From Strongylocentrotus purpuratus (Eukaryota; Echinodermata; Echinoidea; Camarodonta; Strongylocentrotidae): a DNA stretch of 64,000 nucleotides. Every line of letters begins with the position of its first letter. The stretch's first letter is position 1. The stretch lies in assembly GCF_000002235.5 (NCBI RefSeq), contig NW_022145520.1, positions 2,084,501 through 2,148,500 on the forward strand, given 5' to 3'. Shown piece by piece: positions 21,165 to 32,869 of the stretch. The notes under the pieces are model-generated. The model saw only the letters and a program-made list of their open reading frames with translations, was not told where the DNA came from and ran no database searches. The position numbers and the translations under genes were made by a program.

Positions 21165-21690
21165 AATGTACAAAATGGCGGGCATTTTGGGCGCCATTTT
21201 GGATTTTGATATGACCTCAAGTGGTTTTATTGGTACTTGTGTGTTTCAAAATCTCTAAATAAGTATTTTATCGGGTTACTTATGTCTCAAAACATATATT
21301 TAGACACTTAAAGTGTGTATTGGGGTTACCTAGTTTCAAATTTATGAGAAAAACAGGAAATGGCGGCCATTTTGGACGCCATCTTGGATTGCGGAAAACG
21401 CTCAAGGAGGATATACGAGGACTTTTAGTATGTTATTCTAGACATATTCCTGGAGCTATCCTGAAAAAATCAGCTTGTTATGGAAAATGTCCATGTTAAA
21501 ACTAATGCTCTTGGCCTAGTTGGACCAACGTTGGCTAAACGTTGGGCCATGGCACATGGTGGGAAAGGGGTTGGCATAACGTTGGCCTGATGTAAATTTG
21601 TCGCTGCCGAGCCAACGTTGGTCCGCCGGCCAAAAAAACCTCGGCCACATGTTGGCCCCATGCACACTTGGCCCAATGTCGTATTGCTAT
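21165..21690 (-). repeat. Right terminal inverted repeat
   Basis: Inverted counterpart of 14518-14945. The core at 21353-21492 is almost identical to the left copy. The outer 180 bp (21511-21690) are about twice as long as on the left because they hold several CCAACGTTGG-like palindromes (near 21524, 21537, 21578 and 21612). GCCATTTTGG/CCAAAATGGC motifs recur near 21180-21205 and 21362-21385. Confidence 0.85.
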
Positions 21691-21693
21691 CTG
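21691..21693. repeat. Probable target-site duplication, right (CTG)
   Basis: CTG directly after GTCGTATTGCTAT, matching the CTG at 14515-14517. Confidence 0.6.
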
Positions 21694-22510
21694 GATCAGG
21701 TTGTTGTTTATAATCTTGAGCTTTTGCAAATTCAAAGTTTTAAACTCCGACGTTCCCAGGTGAACATACCTATTGTGACATCCACCTGAAGGAGATTCTA
21801 CACCTGGGCTTTGGTACGTCTGTCCTTTCCAAGTATCATGATTTGTGTTTTTGGAACGGGATCAAAATTCCTGTGAGGACTGAACATCTGCCATTGAATG
21901 ACATTCATTTTGATGCCCAGCATTATTCTTTTACACCTGTGAAGACTTGTGTTCCCCCATAGTACAGCTCCTAAAAAACTGATATTTGTATTATCAGGGT
22001 TTGATTGTGGTAGGCACAGCCAACATTTTGAAATATAACTGAAATTGTATTTTGAGATGATTTGGTTATCTTCCTTTAAATTTATGATCACTTGCAATGA
22101 GCAGGATTGTTATGAATTGATAAACATCTTCTGACAGCAGTTAGAACAATGTTAAGCACACATTCACCTCACACCCCTATTATTGCAAAATGTTCTTCCA
22201 AACTCCATCTGTTTTGAGTTGGTGGCCTGCCAGGTAGCACCAGGTTTTTTTTCAACATTGGGCGAAACCAAAAATAACACATTTCCATGGCGATCATCAC
22301 AGATAAGTTCCCAGTTTTGTATTGCACCCTGGGGTTTTCTGGAGGTGGCAACATAGATAGAAATCGAAAGCAGCCTACTTTTAATGTTTCTGTGCCGTGT
22401 TCTTCACCTTTGGTTGGGTTCTCAGCTTTTAACGAACACCCCCCCCCCCATGATCCCAATCTTTTTGTAAATCAAGTTAAAGAGTGAAATATTGAGTTTT
22501 ATTTGTGGAG
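21694..22510. other. No feature seen
   Basis: Non-coding DNA between the transposon and a SINE. A poly-C run lies near 22440. Frames here have no recognised domains. Confidence 0.35.
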
Positions 22511-22513
22511 ATG

Positions 22514-22720
22514 TTGTGGTATAGTGGTTTATTCACTTGTCTCTCAATCAAAGTATTGAGGGTTTGAATCCAGACTAACATCATTTGGCAAGGCATTAAT
22601 CCATATTTGCCACTCTCCACTCAGGTGTAAAACGGGTACCTGGCAATTGCTGGGGTAACACTAATTACAGTGCCCTTAGGAAGAACAGTAATTATGCTTA
22701 TGAGGCTTCCCTGGGTGAAC
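22514..22720 (+). mobile_element. tRNA-derived SINE
   Basis: TTGTGGTATAGTGGTTTATT is A-box-like, and GAGGGTTTGAATCC near 22558-22571 is a good B box. The body continues as TTTGGCAAGGCATTAATCC, CACTCAGGTG and GGGTACCTGGCA. The same body occurs inverted at 31828-32012 and 36066-36300, which supports a SINE family with a tRNA head and a shared tail. Confidence 0.7.
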
Positions 22721-22911
22721 AGAAATATTTTTATCATTAATACAACTTTTTTGTTGTTGTTTAACAATGTCATTCTTTGGCACAAACTAATTAGAAAGCA
22801 CACATCTTGTTTCTTTGAGGGGATAAACTTTGGTTTATTTTTTGGGGGGAGTACAGTTGAATCTTGCATCAGTGGGAACCAACCAGAGATATGTTACCAA
22901 TCTCCATGATA

Positions 22912-23001
22912 TCATATGCTGACAGCTAGAAGGGTGTTAACTCCTTTAACTCTTGTAATTTTACACTAACACATAACACCCTTCTGGCTCTCAACAGATG
23001 G
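22912..23001. repeat. Dispersed ~80-bp hairpin repeat, copy 2
   Basis: TAGAAGGGTGTTA pairs almost perfectly with TAACACCCTTCT (12-13 bp) across about 36 bases. Outer AGCCAGA/TCTGGCT and CAGATGG sequences follow the same consensus as the other copies. This is the most symmetrical copy. Confidence 0.8.
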
Positions 23002-24050
23002 AATCCTTCATGCCATGCACCCTGTCCATATTGGATATGGATTGGAACAAATTGCCTTCTTATTCTCATACGACCAAGATGCCTTCCCGTGTCATATCAC
23101 TCAATATCTACCAGCACATTTGGTTTAGATTAACATTTTCTGTTTGGAGCCGGAGGGGTGTTAAAGCCACACTGTCCTACTTGTAGCTACTTGCTCCCTC
23201 TATATAGAAAACAATGCCTAATCGGTGACCATTGGTCCCCCATGATCCTCTTTTTCTTGTGGTAATTTAGAGCTGAGTTGATGAGATAACCACCTGTCCA
23301 GTGACCTTGCAGGGTGGTCTAACCCCTCCTATAAACTAGTACAAATAAGCTTTAAATCATATACTTGAATACATGCAGAGTTAATGCCTGTTCTAGAGAT
23401 GACAAGCTCTCATATTCTATTTTCCTCCACTTTTTCATCCCCTTCTCCTTCTTCTTCTTCTTCCAATGAATCTTGCCAGTTTGAGACATAGCCTTGAATA
23501 TAAGTGGTTCTGAAAACATGACAAAGTGAGTAGGTGTGGATGATATTTATTAGAAGTCCCTCTGGTATATGTGGGGGAGGGGGTGGAGGGTGGAGACAAA
23601 TACCCCCCCCCCCTCCCTCCCTGGATATCATGCCAATACATTGTAAATGTTGAATGGGTTTTCTTGTCATGTTATTGCAAAATGTCTGTGTATTGGCACA
23701 AACTGTTCTCATTTAACATTGAAAAGAATAAGTGAAACATGACACAGTGAATACCTGTAGAAGAAAACCCTAATCCAACAATAGATCTAGTAAACAACAG
23801 TCTATTGTGACTGTGCAGGTAACTGTCAACTGTTACCAGTCTAAAGTTTGATTGCAAATAACTGTCCACAATACAGAGTGTAAACATAATTGGGCGCTAA
23901 TGACATCTGAGTTAAATCTTTCGCTTGTCTGAGAAGAAGAGTGTAATCTTAAACGCCAAGGTGTAAAATGTTTCTTTTGTTCTGATTGTATTCAGTGCTT
24001 ATTTTCATTATTGAGCTGTCATTCAACTCTGTTGTAAACCACTGAAAATG
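23002..24050. other. No gene seen
   Basis: Non-coding, with a TTC run near 23448-23464 and a poly-C/CCCTCC tract near 23600-23622. GGAGCCGGAGGGGTGTTAA near 23145 resembles one arm of the hairpin repeat without a partner. Confidence 0.35.
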
Positions 24051-24686
24051 GTCATTAGATATACATAACAGTATATAAACATTTAGGAACTTTTTAATAT
24101 TGCATCACACTGTGAAAAATGTAAGGTTGAAAAAAAAAACTGAGGGGACCATTAAAATGAAACCAATGCAAAGAGTCATTAGATATATGTAACAGTATGT
24201 AAACAATTAAGAACGTTTTAATATTGCATCACACTGTGAAAAATGCAAGGTTAAAAAAAAAAACTGAGGAGACCATGAAAATTAAACCAATTCAAACACT
24301 CATTAGATATATATATGTAACATTATGTAAACATTTAAGAACTTTTTAATATTGCATCACACTGTGAAAAATGCAAGGTTGAAAAGAGTAAGCAAGACAC
24401 GAATGGAAACGGGATGAGATTCGTTCTGTTAAATAACTTATTTCTGTCTTGAGATAGAACCTAAATTACAGGGCGTGTCATATAATATGTTTATCTTAAG
24501 TAGATATAAACATTTAAGAACTTTTTAATATTGCATCACACTGTGGAAAATGCAAGGTTAAAAAGAGTAAGCAAGACACAAATGGAAATGGGATGAGATT
24601 CGTTCTGTTAAGTAACTTATTTCTGTCTTGAGATAGAACCTAAATTACAGGGCGTGTCATATAATATGTTTATCTTAAGTAGATGT
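24051..24686. repeat. Composite tandem array, 125-bp and 179-bp units
   Basis: Three copies of a ~125-bp unit (anchors 24051, 24175, 24299) share CTTTTTAATATTGCATCACA and a poly-A stretch before CTGAGG. The third continues into a ~179-bp unit, repeated twice (anchors about 24330 and 24510), that adds AGTAAGCAAGACAC and TTACAGGGCGTGTCATA. The two unit types share their left halves, so one array evolved from the other by gaining a segment. Confidence 0.9.
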
Positions 24687-25157
24687 TGATATATTAAGAA
24701 ATTGATAACAAAGCTCTCGTCCCTGATTTTGATTGCTGTAGAATCAGTATGATGCCTGTGTTTGTATTCTTGATTTGAAAGCAATGATGATAAATACTTA
24801 TGTTGTGTGGACAATTTTGCATGTCAACTTTATGTATGTAGCATTACATTCTCATTCATATTAGGAATATTCCTAAAGTTTAAACATGTGTCAGAGAACA
24901 ATTTGAGATCTTATTGAAAAATGACTAACTTAAAGACCAAGGATAGCTATTTTTCATCAACACTGTTGAGGCATTTATTTAAACATTTGCCACAATGAAA
25001 TGTAAGATACACATGAAAATTTAAAACCATGGGTCGAGCCAGTAATAATTATAAAAATTGAATTGGAAATTAAATGCTTTGGAATGAAAAGAAGATGGAG
25101 CATGTGGTTAGGATAACAATTATTAATCTTCGCTTCTTTTTTCTTCTCTTTCTCTAG
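24687..25157 (+). other. End of the upstream intron, with splice acceptor
   Basis: A+T-rich sequence ending in a strong polypyrimidine tract (TTTTTTCTTCTCTTTCTCTAG-type) whose AG is at 25156-25157. No other feature. Confidence 0.6.
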
Positions 25158-25262
25158 CTACCTGCAGTGTTGGAGTATGCTTCAATGGAGGCACCTGTTC
25201 TGGTGGCTACTCCCAGATGTGCCGCTGTCAACCTGGATTCCAGGGACCCAGGTGCCAATATG
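25158..25262 (+). CDS. megf6: MEGF6-like gene, internal exon: EGF-like domain (non-calcium-binding)
   Basis: This 105-bp exon encodes one six-cysteine EGF domain (TCSVGVCFNGGTC, then CRCQPGFQGPRCQY). It is bounded by TCTCTAG and GTAAGT sites, both in phase 1. The last base, G, joins AT of the exon at 60297 to give Asp, making D-x-N-E-C at the start of the next domain. From memory, human MEGF6 has a very similar unit right after its EMI domain, with GFQGPRCQYD followed by a calcium-binding EGF, which is the basis for the name. The product would be secreted or extracellular, with disulphide-rich modules. EMI and signal-peptide exons were not found upstream in the window. Another multi-EGF protein is possible, since EGF domains are hard to assign individually. 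Confidence 0.7.
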
Positions 25263-25649
25263 GTAAGTCAGCCCCACCCCCTCACACCCCTCCTTCTCCC
25301 TTACACCCCTCCTTCTTCTTCACACCCATTCCTCTCCAACAATTTCTTCCCCCTTTTGACCATGCATTTTTTGCTTTGTGACTTTGATCATCTTTGTTCA
25401 CTCATAATTCTGTTTTTGAAGCTCATCTATCATCAGGGCTTCTGTAATTAAAGAAGAAAGAAAGAAGAAAGAAAGAAACAAGAAAAGAAAAGGAAGGGGA
25501 AAAAGAAGAAGAGAAATTTGTTTTATTGATGTGTTCCATAGATATCATTTTATCTCTTTACAATCTAACATTTAAGCTTATGACAGTAGAGTAATTAGAC
25601 ACACAAAAGTGGTCAAAGAACTTGAGTGTATATTCTCTAAATGAAACTG

Positions 25650-26385
25650 AAATTCATCATTTTGAGCACATAAATTTAACAGGGATGCATTAAATTGATT
25701 TAAACGAAAGGCCATTTTAGGAAATGCCTTGTCCTTAATTCCTGAATAACAAACATAAATGTTCAGTACGTGGAAGTCCACTTTGTTTGTTTGTTTTATT
25801 TATTATCCAAGGTTCAACATATCAGGAATGGTAGATCGGGATGGTTATGTTTTTATTTAATTAAATTTCAGCACATAAAAATTACACGATGATGGATTAA
25901 TTTGATTTCAATGAAAGGCCTTAAATCCTGAATAACAAACATAAATCTTCAGTATAAGGAGGTCAACTTTCAGCCTGTCAATAATGTAAGACCGGAATTG
26001 TTAGGTTTTGATTTGATTAAATTTCAGCGCATAAAAATGATACAATGATGCATTATATTGAATTAAAGGAAAGGTCATTTTCAGGAAATGTCATATCATA
26101 TCCTTAAATCGTGAAAAACAAACATAAATCTTCAGTATATAGGGAGGGCCACTTTCAACCTGTCCAGAACGTTAGACCCTGTTCGTTAGGTTTATATTTA
26201 ATTACATTTCAGCACATGAAAAAGATACAATGATGGATTATATTGCATTGAACGAAAGGCCGTTTTAGGAAACTTTGCATACTTAAAATCCTGAAAAACA
26301 AACATAAATCTTCAGGATAAGGAGTTCCACTTTCTTGAATATTAGACAAGTCTGATTTATGTGACCTGATTAAATGTCAAGTTTA
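25650..26385. repeat. Diverged tandem array, period 155-205 bp, four copies
   Basis: Units share GCACATAAAA, CGAAAGGCCATTTTAGGAAA, CCTGAATAACAAACATAAAT and CTTCAGTATA-GGAGGTC. Anchors lie at about 25666, 25871, 26027 and 26212. Copies vary in length through indels, indicating an old array. Confidence 0.85.
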
Positions 26386-27480
26386 GAAACTCCTGATGGA
26401 ATAATACTTAATCTACTGGGAACAAGAAGGAAGTTCTCGCTATGATTAAAGGATATGGGTGGATGCCCTTCTTGCACTCAAGAGATACTATACTATATAC
26501 CTGTTAGCACTGTGGTAGGTAAAAGCAAGATCAGCAAATTCCAACTGAGGTGTTTCCTTCTGAACTTGATTTGTTTAGAAATGTGTTTCAATTTCAAGCT
26601 CTAAATATTTGCTCTGGGGAGGGTCTTTTAAGTGGATCGTATTAGAGAATGACTCTCGAGGTGCACATTACTGTTAGTGTCCCCCTGAAACATGAAATCC
26701 TGGAAGACTTTTTTTTCTTCTTCTTTCTTTCATCTTGGGTTTATATTTAGAAGGGGGCTGAGAAGGGTCTATCTTATGAAAGCTTAGTTTGACAGTCCTA
26801 CATGTAAAGGTCCATTCCCATTAGCCAGAAATAGCTCAAGCTTAAGATTAGTTTAGATTAGATTTTAGACCGATCAGTAACAGAGCTGCTTTTTGAAAAA
26901 TGTCTGAAATCGAAATTCCCTGTCTCCATTGAACTGGGTTGATCCCTTGAGAAATCCCTTGATTGAGGATAGCTCAAAGAATATTTTCATTGAGAGTGTA
27001 TCTTCAATGGCGTGTCAGTTTGCTAATTGGCCAAATAGGCTATTTTGCGAACAAACTATAGTTTGAACAGAATAGAAAAAACAGTTCTAGTCAATATCCA
27101 AATTGAAAGAAATAGCCCCCCATTTTTCTCTTAAGTGTGAACCATTAATTAGCTTTTGTGTTAGTTGTGCTCATAGCCTAATTTACAAAGATCAGAATTA
27201 GGGAACTAATTTGAAAACTTGGGCCAATGACGACGAGCCTTATAATGGGGCTTGTATGGAGCGCAAGATTAAGTTTGGATCAGAATAAACAGACAGGGGG
27301 TAAGCTACCGTACTTGATGTACTTGATACACCACGGACCATTTGGCAGTACGCTTTGTGCCGAAATGACAGATGTGCCCTGCAGAGGTTTGGGGAGAAAT
27401 GTTTATGGTATTACCAATGGAAAATATGGGGATTAGGAGAGAAGATGGAGAGGAGAGGGAATTGAAGGGGTGAATGTCAT

Positions 27481-27600
27481 GATGCATGAGGAGAGAGAAA
27501 GAGAACGAAAAGATAGACAGACAGAGGGAGGGAGAGAGAGGAGACAGGGAGGGAGGAGAAGGGAGGATGAGAGAGTGAGAGAATGAATGGGCTTCTTGAA
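27481..27600. repeat. Purine-rich GA/GGGA tract
   Basis: Degenerate AGAGAG, GGGAGG and AGACAG runs; both strands' open frames here are low-complexity artefacts. Confidence 0.8.
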
Positions 27601-28076
27601 AGGATTTTGCAGAAAGATATCAATAATTGTGGAGAGGGGATTGGAGAAAGGGAATCAAAAACAGAATATAAGTGAAACAAAACAAAGGAAAAATTGAGAC
27701 AATATGTGTCACATTTTAGGTAGGATGAGGGGGTGGGTGTTTGAGAAATATAAGAGATGAAGAAAAATAGCGAAGGAGGGTGATCAAAGAAATAAAACAA
27801 CACACTGAGAAGGGGGTAAGGAAGTAGCCATGGAGAAGGGGACGAACGAAAGATGGCTGACACACGGCTTATTTTCCAATCGTCCAATAATCTCTCAGCG
27901 ATGCCTGCCCTGCCGAGTATTCAAAACAGAGGGAGGGCTTGGTATTCAAACAAAAGCAAAGCGGATCAAAGTGCTTTCATCAATAGCTCAATATTTTGAA
28001 AGCAACCTGACCCCAGAGCCTAGCCAAGAAGCTCCCAATCCTTTCTCTTCTGAATGGTCTGTTGACAGTACTTACA

Positions 28077-28220
28077 AAACCGAAGCAATTTTTAAACCGA
28101 TCTTGGGCTACTTGTAAGAATATAAGCTCAGCGGATGAAAGCACGAAGCTGAAACCATTTTTAAACCTTTCTGGGGCTACCTCTAAGAGTATAATCTAAT
28201 CGGATAAAGGCATGAAGGCA
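28077..28220. repeat. Two-copy tandem duplication, ~70-bp unit
   Basis: CAATTTTTAAACCGATCTTG and CCATTTTTAAACCTTTCTGG begin two similar segments, each continuing GGGCTAC, AAGARTATAA and CGGATRAA. Diverged duplicate with no coding sense. Confidence 0.65.
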
Positions 28221-30954
28221 AAGTAGTTATCTGTTTTCATATCGTAGAGCAGGATATGAAGGATAAATATTGTCAAAGTGAAAATTTTATTTCAAATCTC
28301 GGAAGCTTAGCTGCCAGGCAGGTGAAGGAATTCATGTAGGCCATACGGAAAACTTCCCTTTAACCATCATTTCTAGGGGCGAAAGTAAGAGTCCATTGTT
28401 TCAAAATTACTGAAGTTATAACACGTCTTTTGAAATTGCAGGGTTTACAATTTCATTACATCTTTTGATCATTTTGTATTAAGTTGGGCTAGGGTCTTAA
28501 CCTACTACAAAACTTCCTCTCATATGATGAAAATGAGAAAACTCAGAATGAACAACAAAGTGAAAAGAAATTTTACTATTTCAGTTCTTGATAATACAGT
28601 ACATACTTCTGAAGTATTGAGCAATTAGATGATACATATTCCCATGTGCACTGGTAAATACAGTTTTTATCACAAAGAAAAAAAGGAAAGGAGATATTAC
28701 TTGAGTTTTGTGATTGGTCTATTTCGGAAGGGACAAAGGAATTAAACTCTTGTAGTGCTCACATGAAAACCTATTTAAAGCAGTCCGTAAACCAAGCAAG
28801 TTCATGTTGGGGACAAGCCGAACTGTCGTACTGCTCCTGGAAGGTATCCCCATTAGCGGCTGAAAGGTGAATTAGCAGCGGTAAAAGAAATCAGGTGAGA
28901 TGATTATCAGGTAGCTCTGATATCTATTTACCTGATACCTGGACAAGTTTGGTAAAATTGATGATCCTGTAGAAGGCCTGATGACTGAATACTGTTCAGT
29001 TGATGCTTGGAACATTTTTGATGTGCCTGAGAATTAATCAATTCAGATTTTTATCTTTGAGATTACTTCGAACTTTGTGGTCTATTTTTTGTTGAATTTA
29101 ATTTTGTATCGGTTTAAAAAAGCTTTTGTTGACAGTTCAATTGTAAGAATTTGAAGTTAACAAGTGCTCTTCTACTCTCACTGTGTACATCATATTCCTA
29201 TAACTGGCAAATAAAAGATTTGTTCTAAACTACGGTATGTATGATTATAGACAGATATTCTTTAGGATGGATTATAAAAAAATTGATGTAAAAAAGACAC
29301 AGCTATTTTTATGCAGGTATTTATTTGATGAACACTACTAATTACCAAATGTGTATTTCACTTCTTCAAGTCAATCATCTTAAGTGTAAGAGTAGTGATT
29401 TTATGAAACCATGTCTGTCTAAAATACTTTGTGATTGAAAACGTCTTTTATAATGGATCTCTTGTGCCTCATGTTGGCAGGCAGTACCAGGACATTTGAT
29501 GAAAGTGACATTCTGCACGTCATCCTTATTTTCCGTCCTCAAAAACAACTTTTTTGATAATTCAACCAACCTGAGAAAATACCCCAGAACTGCTATGCCT
29601 GATGAGAGGAACCACATGTAGCCTTTAACAAAACATGGACTGCATTTTTTCACCCCGGGCCATTTTCTTTTCGACTTCCACCCCCCCTCTCCCGCCCTCT
29701 TTCGTGAGGAATAATACAAGAATTTGGAGAAGGGATGTTGTCACGAAACAGCTTAGCCATGAATGTAGCTAGCTCGCCTTCTTTCATTCATGGCAGCTCG
29801 CTTAATCTTATCCTTTGGTAAATATGTGAGAAAATGTGTGTTTGGCTTGCATTGTCCCATTGTTGAAGACATTTAATGGATAAAACTCGGCTGTTAAGCT
29901 TCATCCTCGGGCCAACTCCACTCAACAATTGAATGTTCCATTTATGGTTTTTGCTCTTATAAAACATTAAGAGAAAAGTGAAGGCATTGCAATTTTTATT
30001 CACAATTTGATGGGTGGGTGTGTTAAAACGAAGCTGGATAAGGTTAGAATTTGATAGAAATTGCAAAAAGTAGTTGCTGTAATGGTGACCATTAGGAAAT
30101 AGTTAAGGTCTAAAAGCAAAAACCTCCATTAGAATTATACTATCAAAACTGTGCAGGACTTTTTCAGTTTGTGGATAATATTGTAGCTCCAAATAATTAA
30201 GAACTCTTGGATACAATTACAAATATTCATCGCTTTCTTATGCTTTATCAGATTTTGCTCAAACTTTCACTGATTTATTTCTCTCATTTTTCTGCCTTTA
30301 TTAAAACCAAGCGAATATTATGTAGTCTTTCCATTTAAGGGAACACACCCTAATGAGGGATGCTACCGCAACCTCACTTCACCCCAGCTCGTCCACCCAA
30401 GAGGGGGCAAGCTAGCACCCCTCCTTGCGATAGGATGTCAATCCTTGACTGAGTGTTTGTGTTTTAAACGACCCCAGTAATCCTACTCCAACTCCTTCAC
30501 TTCATGCACCATCCTCCAGGCTTATAATTTGTGGTTTCTTTGAAAAAATAATAAAAGCAAAACCACCATCCTTTTGGATGTTAAGTGTGAAATTTGAGAG
30601 TTTTAACCCCTTTCCGACTTCCAAAATTCATGGTATAGTTAAACCATTACCGTACAGCGATATGATATGTAATTAAATGTTTCCAACTTCAACATCGTAT
30701 ATGAAAATGTAATGAACACAACACCATGTTTTGGGGTCCTTTGAACAAAGACAAAGTAGAGAATTAGGGTCATCTGCTCATCTATTAAATGTCTTAACAT
30801 GACATACAAAACGTATAACTGGGTGGAGCTCATCATGTGCAAACTGATGATCAGCCAGTGTCATGTCAGCTGTTCTTTTTTAATTTAGTTTCTTCACATA
30901 TTGCTTCTTTCTACAGACAGTTCCCCCTTTCCGTGCTGTGTGTTGGCCCCTCAT

Positions 30955-31065
30955 GCTTTCTTTATACGTTTCTTTATACAACGTTGCTTTATACACCGTT
31001 TCTTCATGCAATGTTTCTTTATACAACATTCCTTTAAACGTTTCTTTATACGCGTTTCGTACCAT
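30955..31065. repeat. Minisatellite with TTTCTTTATACAACG-type unit
   Basis: About seven degenerate copies of a ~15-bp unit. The minus-strand frame through it reads as Lys/Glu/Thr repeats and is not regarded as a gene. Confidence 0.8.
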
Positions 31066-31827
31066 ATACCTCTGGTCTGAACAGGCAGTAAGTCGGATCA
31101 GAAGAGAAACAAAAACTCGGTACTCTGGGACCACTTGACACAAACATCCCACCCGATGATGTATACAAACATTGCCTGATCATAATCCAAACAGCCACCC
31201 ACATCTTACAAAAGAGGAGGGGTACAACTACCTGAGGTGCATGAAAGGGGGCAAAAGCCTCTAATCCCATGACGCTAATCCTGTTAGGGATAATAGAACA
31301 CTTATGGGATGATCAGCGGCTTAGGATTTGGAAGAACTGGCTCCTTTTGACAGGTCTCAATGTCAATGTCCTTGGGAGGACAATCGAGGGCAATTCTAGA
31401 GACCAGGAACCGAAAAGTTGACCCATTTTATAATCGTAGGGTAGCGAAGACAAAGAATCCTTTTGGTTAACCTGATGAAGATCTGTTAATGACTCTTGAA
31501 ATCTAAGCAAATGAATACAGGAAGAAAATTTCCTTGTTTTTTCAACCTAAACTCTGATATAAAAATACGATATTCTCTAAACAAAATTAAGTTCTTACAT
31601 TTTTCCATAAGTTTGTCCTCTTATCTAACTCTGTCAGGGGCTTATATGGTTACAACAGCCCAGATTCTGTTTAGGATACTTTTGGATTTATAAGGCATGA
31701 TTTTCTGCTTGAAATTATTGTTAAGACAGGTTTAATGAATTAAGAAGTTTGGAATCGTTTGAAAAGTTTTCTTTTAAATCAAAAGGAGCATTGTAAATCA
31801 AGCCTTGATTTAAAACTTGCATGATAA

Positions 31828-32012
31828 TATAATGCATTTGTTATGCGCCATCGATCTAGTAAATTATTCTGAGGCGCAGAGGGATCCCGAATATTACCCT
31901 GGCTTTAGCAGGGCTGCCATTATGGTGCTCCAGCATTTCAAGGAATTAATTCCTGCCAGGTACCCATTTACTTCACCTGGGTTGAGTGTGGCAAATGTAG
32001 TTGTGATACATG
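31828..32012 (-). mobile_element. SINE body fragment, inverted
   Basis: On the + strand it shows ATGCGCCATCGATCTAG, GAGGCGCAGAGG, GGCTTTAGCAGG, GGAATTAATTCCTGCC, AGGTACCCATTTACTTCACC and TGGGTTGAGTGTGGCAAATG. The same order occurs at 36066-36300. Read on the minus strand it follows the body of the SINE at 22514. The tRNA-like head is not included. Confidence 0.65.
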
Positions 32013-32869
32013 TTTGAGAGCCTTTGGCAGTGCAGGGGTTAAACATCCCAGGTGATATTTAATTTGAGGTGTCTCTCCTTCAGGGGCTTATATTGAACAG
32101 TCAATCTCTATCACTTTTCAAGAATCATTATAACAGTGCCTGGCATGCTTCACCGAGCTGTGACTTTCATGGTTAAAAAATGAATAACAAGGACTCCTGA
32201 TCCATTCTAATTAGAGTAGATTACTCATCCAGGCTCATCCCTAAATCATGTTGAAGGTATTTGGCAGATGTTGCTCGTAGTTACGCAAAATTATTTTCCT
32301 ACATTCCCTAAGCTTTTTCCTTTTTGGTTGTATGTTTACATTTTGTATGCAGATTTTTTTCAATGATTACTGTAATACCAGAAACATTTGCATAAATGAT
32401 CTGTCTGCATAATTTCAAGAGTGGCAAAGATTTGTTTTTCATGCTGCAAAATCAGAGAACCACAACCTTACACAACATTTGTGTGGTTCTTGCAAGTTTC
32501 TTGTTAGAAAGTCACTGTTGTTTACAAACCATGTTAGTTTCAAGCTGCAAATTTGCTGGATTTGAGGGGTAAAAGTGGATAAAGCATTTCACTTTGAAGT
32601 TTTTGTCTTGCAATTTGAAGCCCATGACTGCAGAGAAAGAAAAGCAGTACACATCCATTTATATTGATTCCAAAATGGTAAAAACAGGTTCTAATTCTAA
32701 AGAGCATTCGATCGGTGATTAAACATCTTCAGAAACACTATTAATGTTGCCAAGGAGAAAATTCCATTAACCGATGCCTTGAAAGTTTGTTTTTCTGAGT
32801 GAAAAATTGTGATAAATTACCTCACGAAACCTCAGTACCTTAATTAGGTCTACTCAAGTATTGGTAAAG

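Larger units (their letters stand above)
14518..21690 (+). mobile_element. Academ-like DNA transposon, about 7.2 kb, nearly complete
   Basis: The ends ATAACAATACGAC and GTCGTATTGCTAT are inverted repeats with one mismatch, flanked by CTG on both sides. Long terminal inverted repeats follow; a core of about 140 bp (14629-14769 versus 21353-21492) has only about two differences, suggesting a recent insertion. Between them lie a 27-bp minisatellite, a small zinc-finger frame and a 4-kb frame with transposase-like, XPG/FEN1-like nuclease and CXC-like domains. Academ transposons are known to have 3-4-bp target duplications, a Cys-rich N-terminal finger and, in one animal branch, an XPG nuclease, which is why I choose that family. 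An undescribed relative remains possible. It lies in the intron or 5' flank of the EGF gene, in the sense orientation. Confidence 0.8.

Noticed and set aside
23135-23180. Further copy of the dispersed hairpin
   Set aside because: Only one arm (GGAGCCGGAGGGGTGTTAA) is present with no partner in reach; likewise near 43120 and 43587.
24051-24686. CRISPR-like array
   Set aside because: Units are directly adjacent long tandem copies with no short repeats or unique spacers, in a eukaryotic context.
1-25157. EMI-domain or signal-peptide exons expected upstream of the first EGF exon
   Set aside because: I looked for an RCC-x-GW-type coding motif with splice sites on the + strand and found none; these exons probably lie before the window.
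30880-31152. Minus-strand Lys/Glu-rich frame
   Set aside because: Generated by a 15-bp minisatellite.
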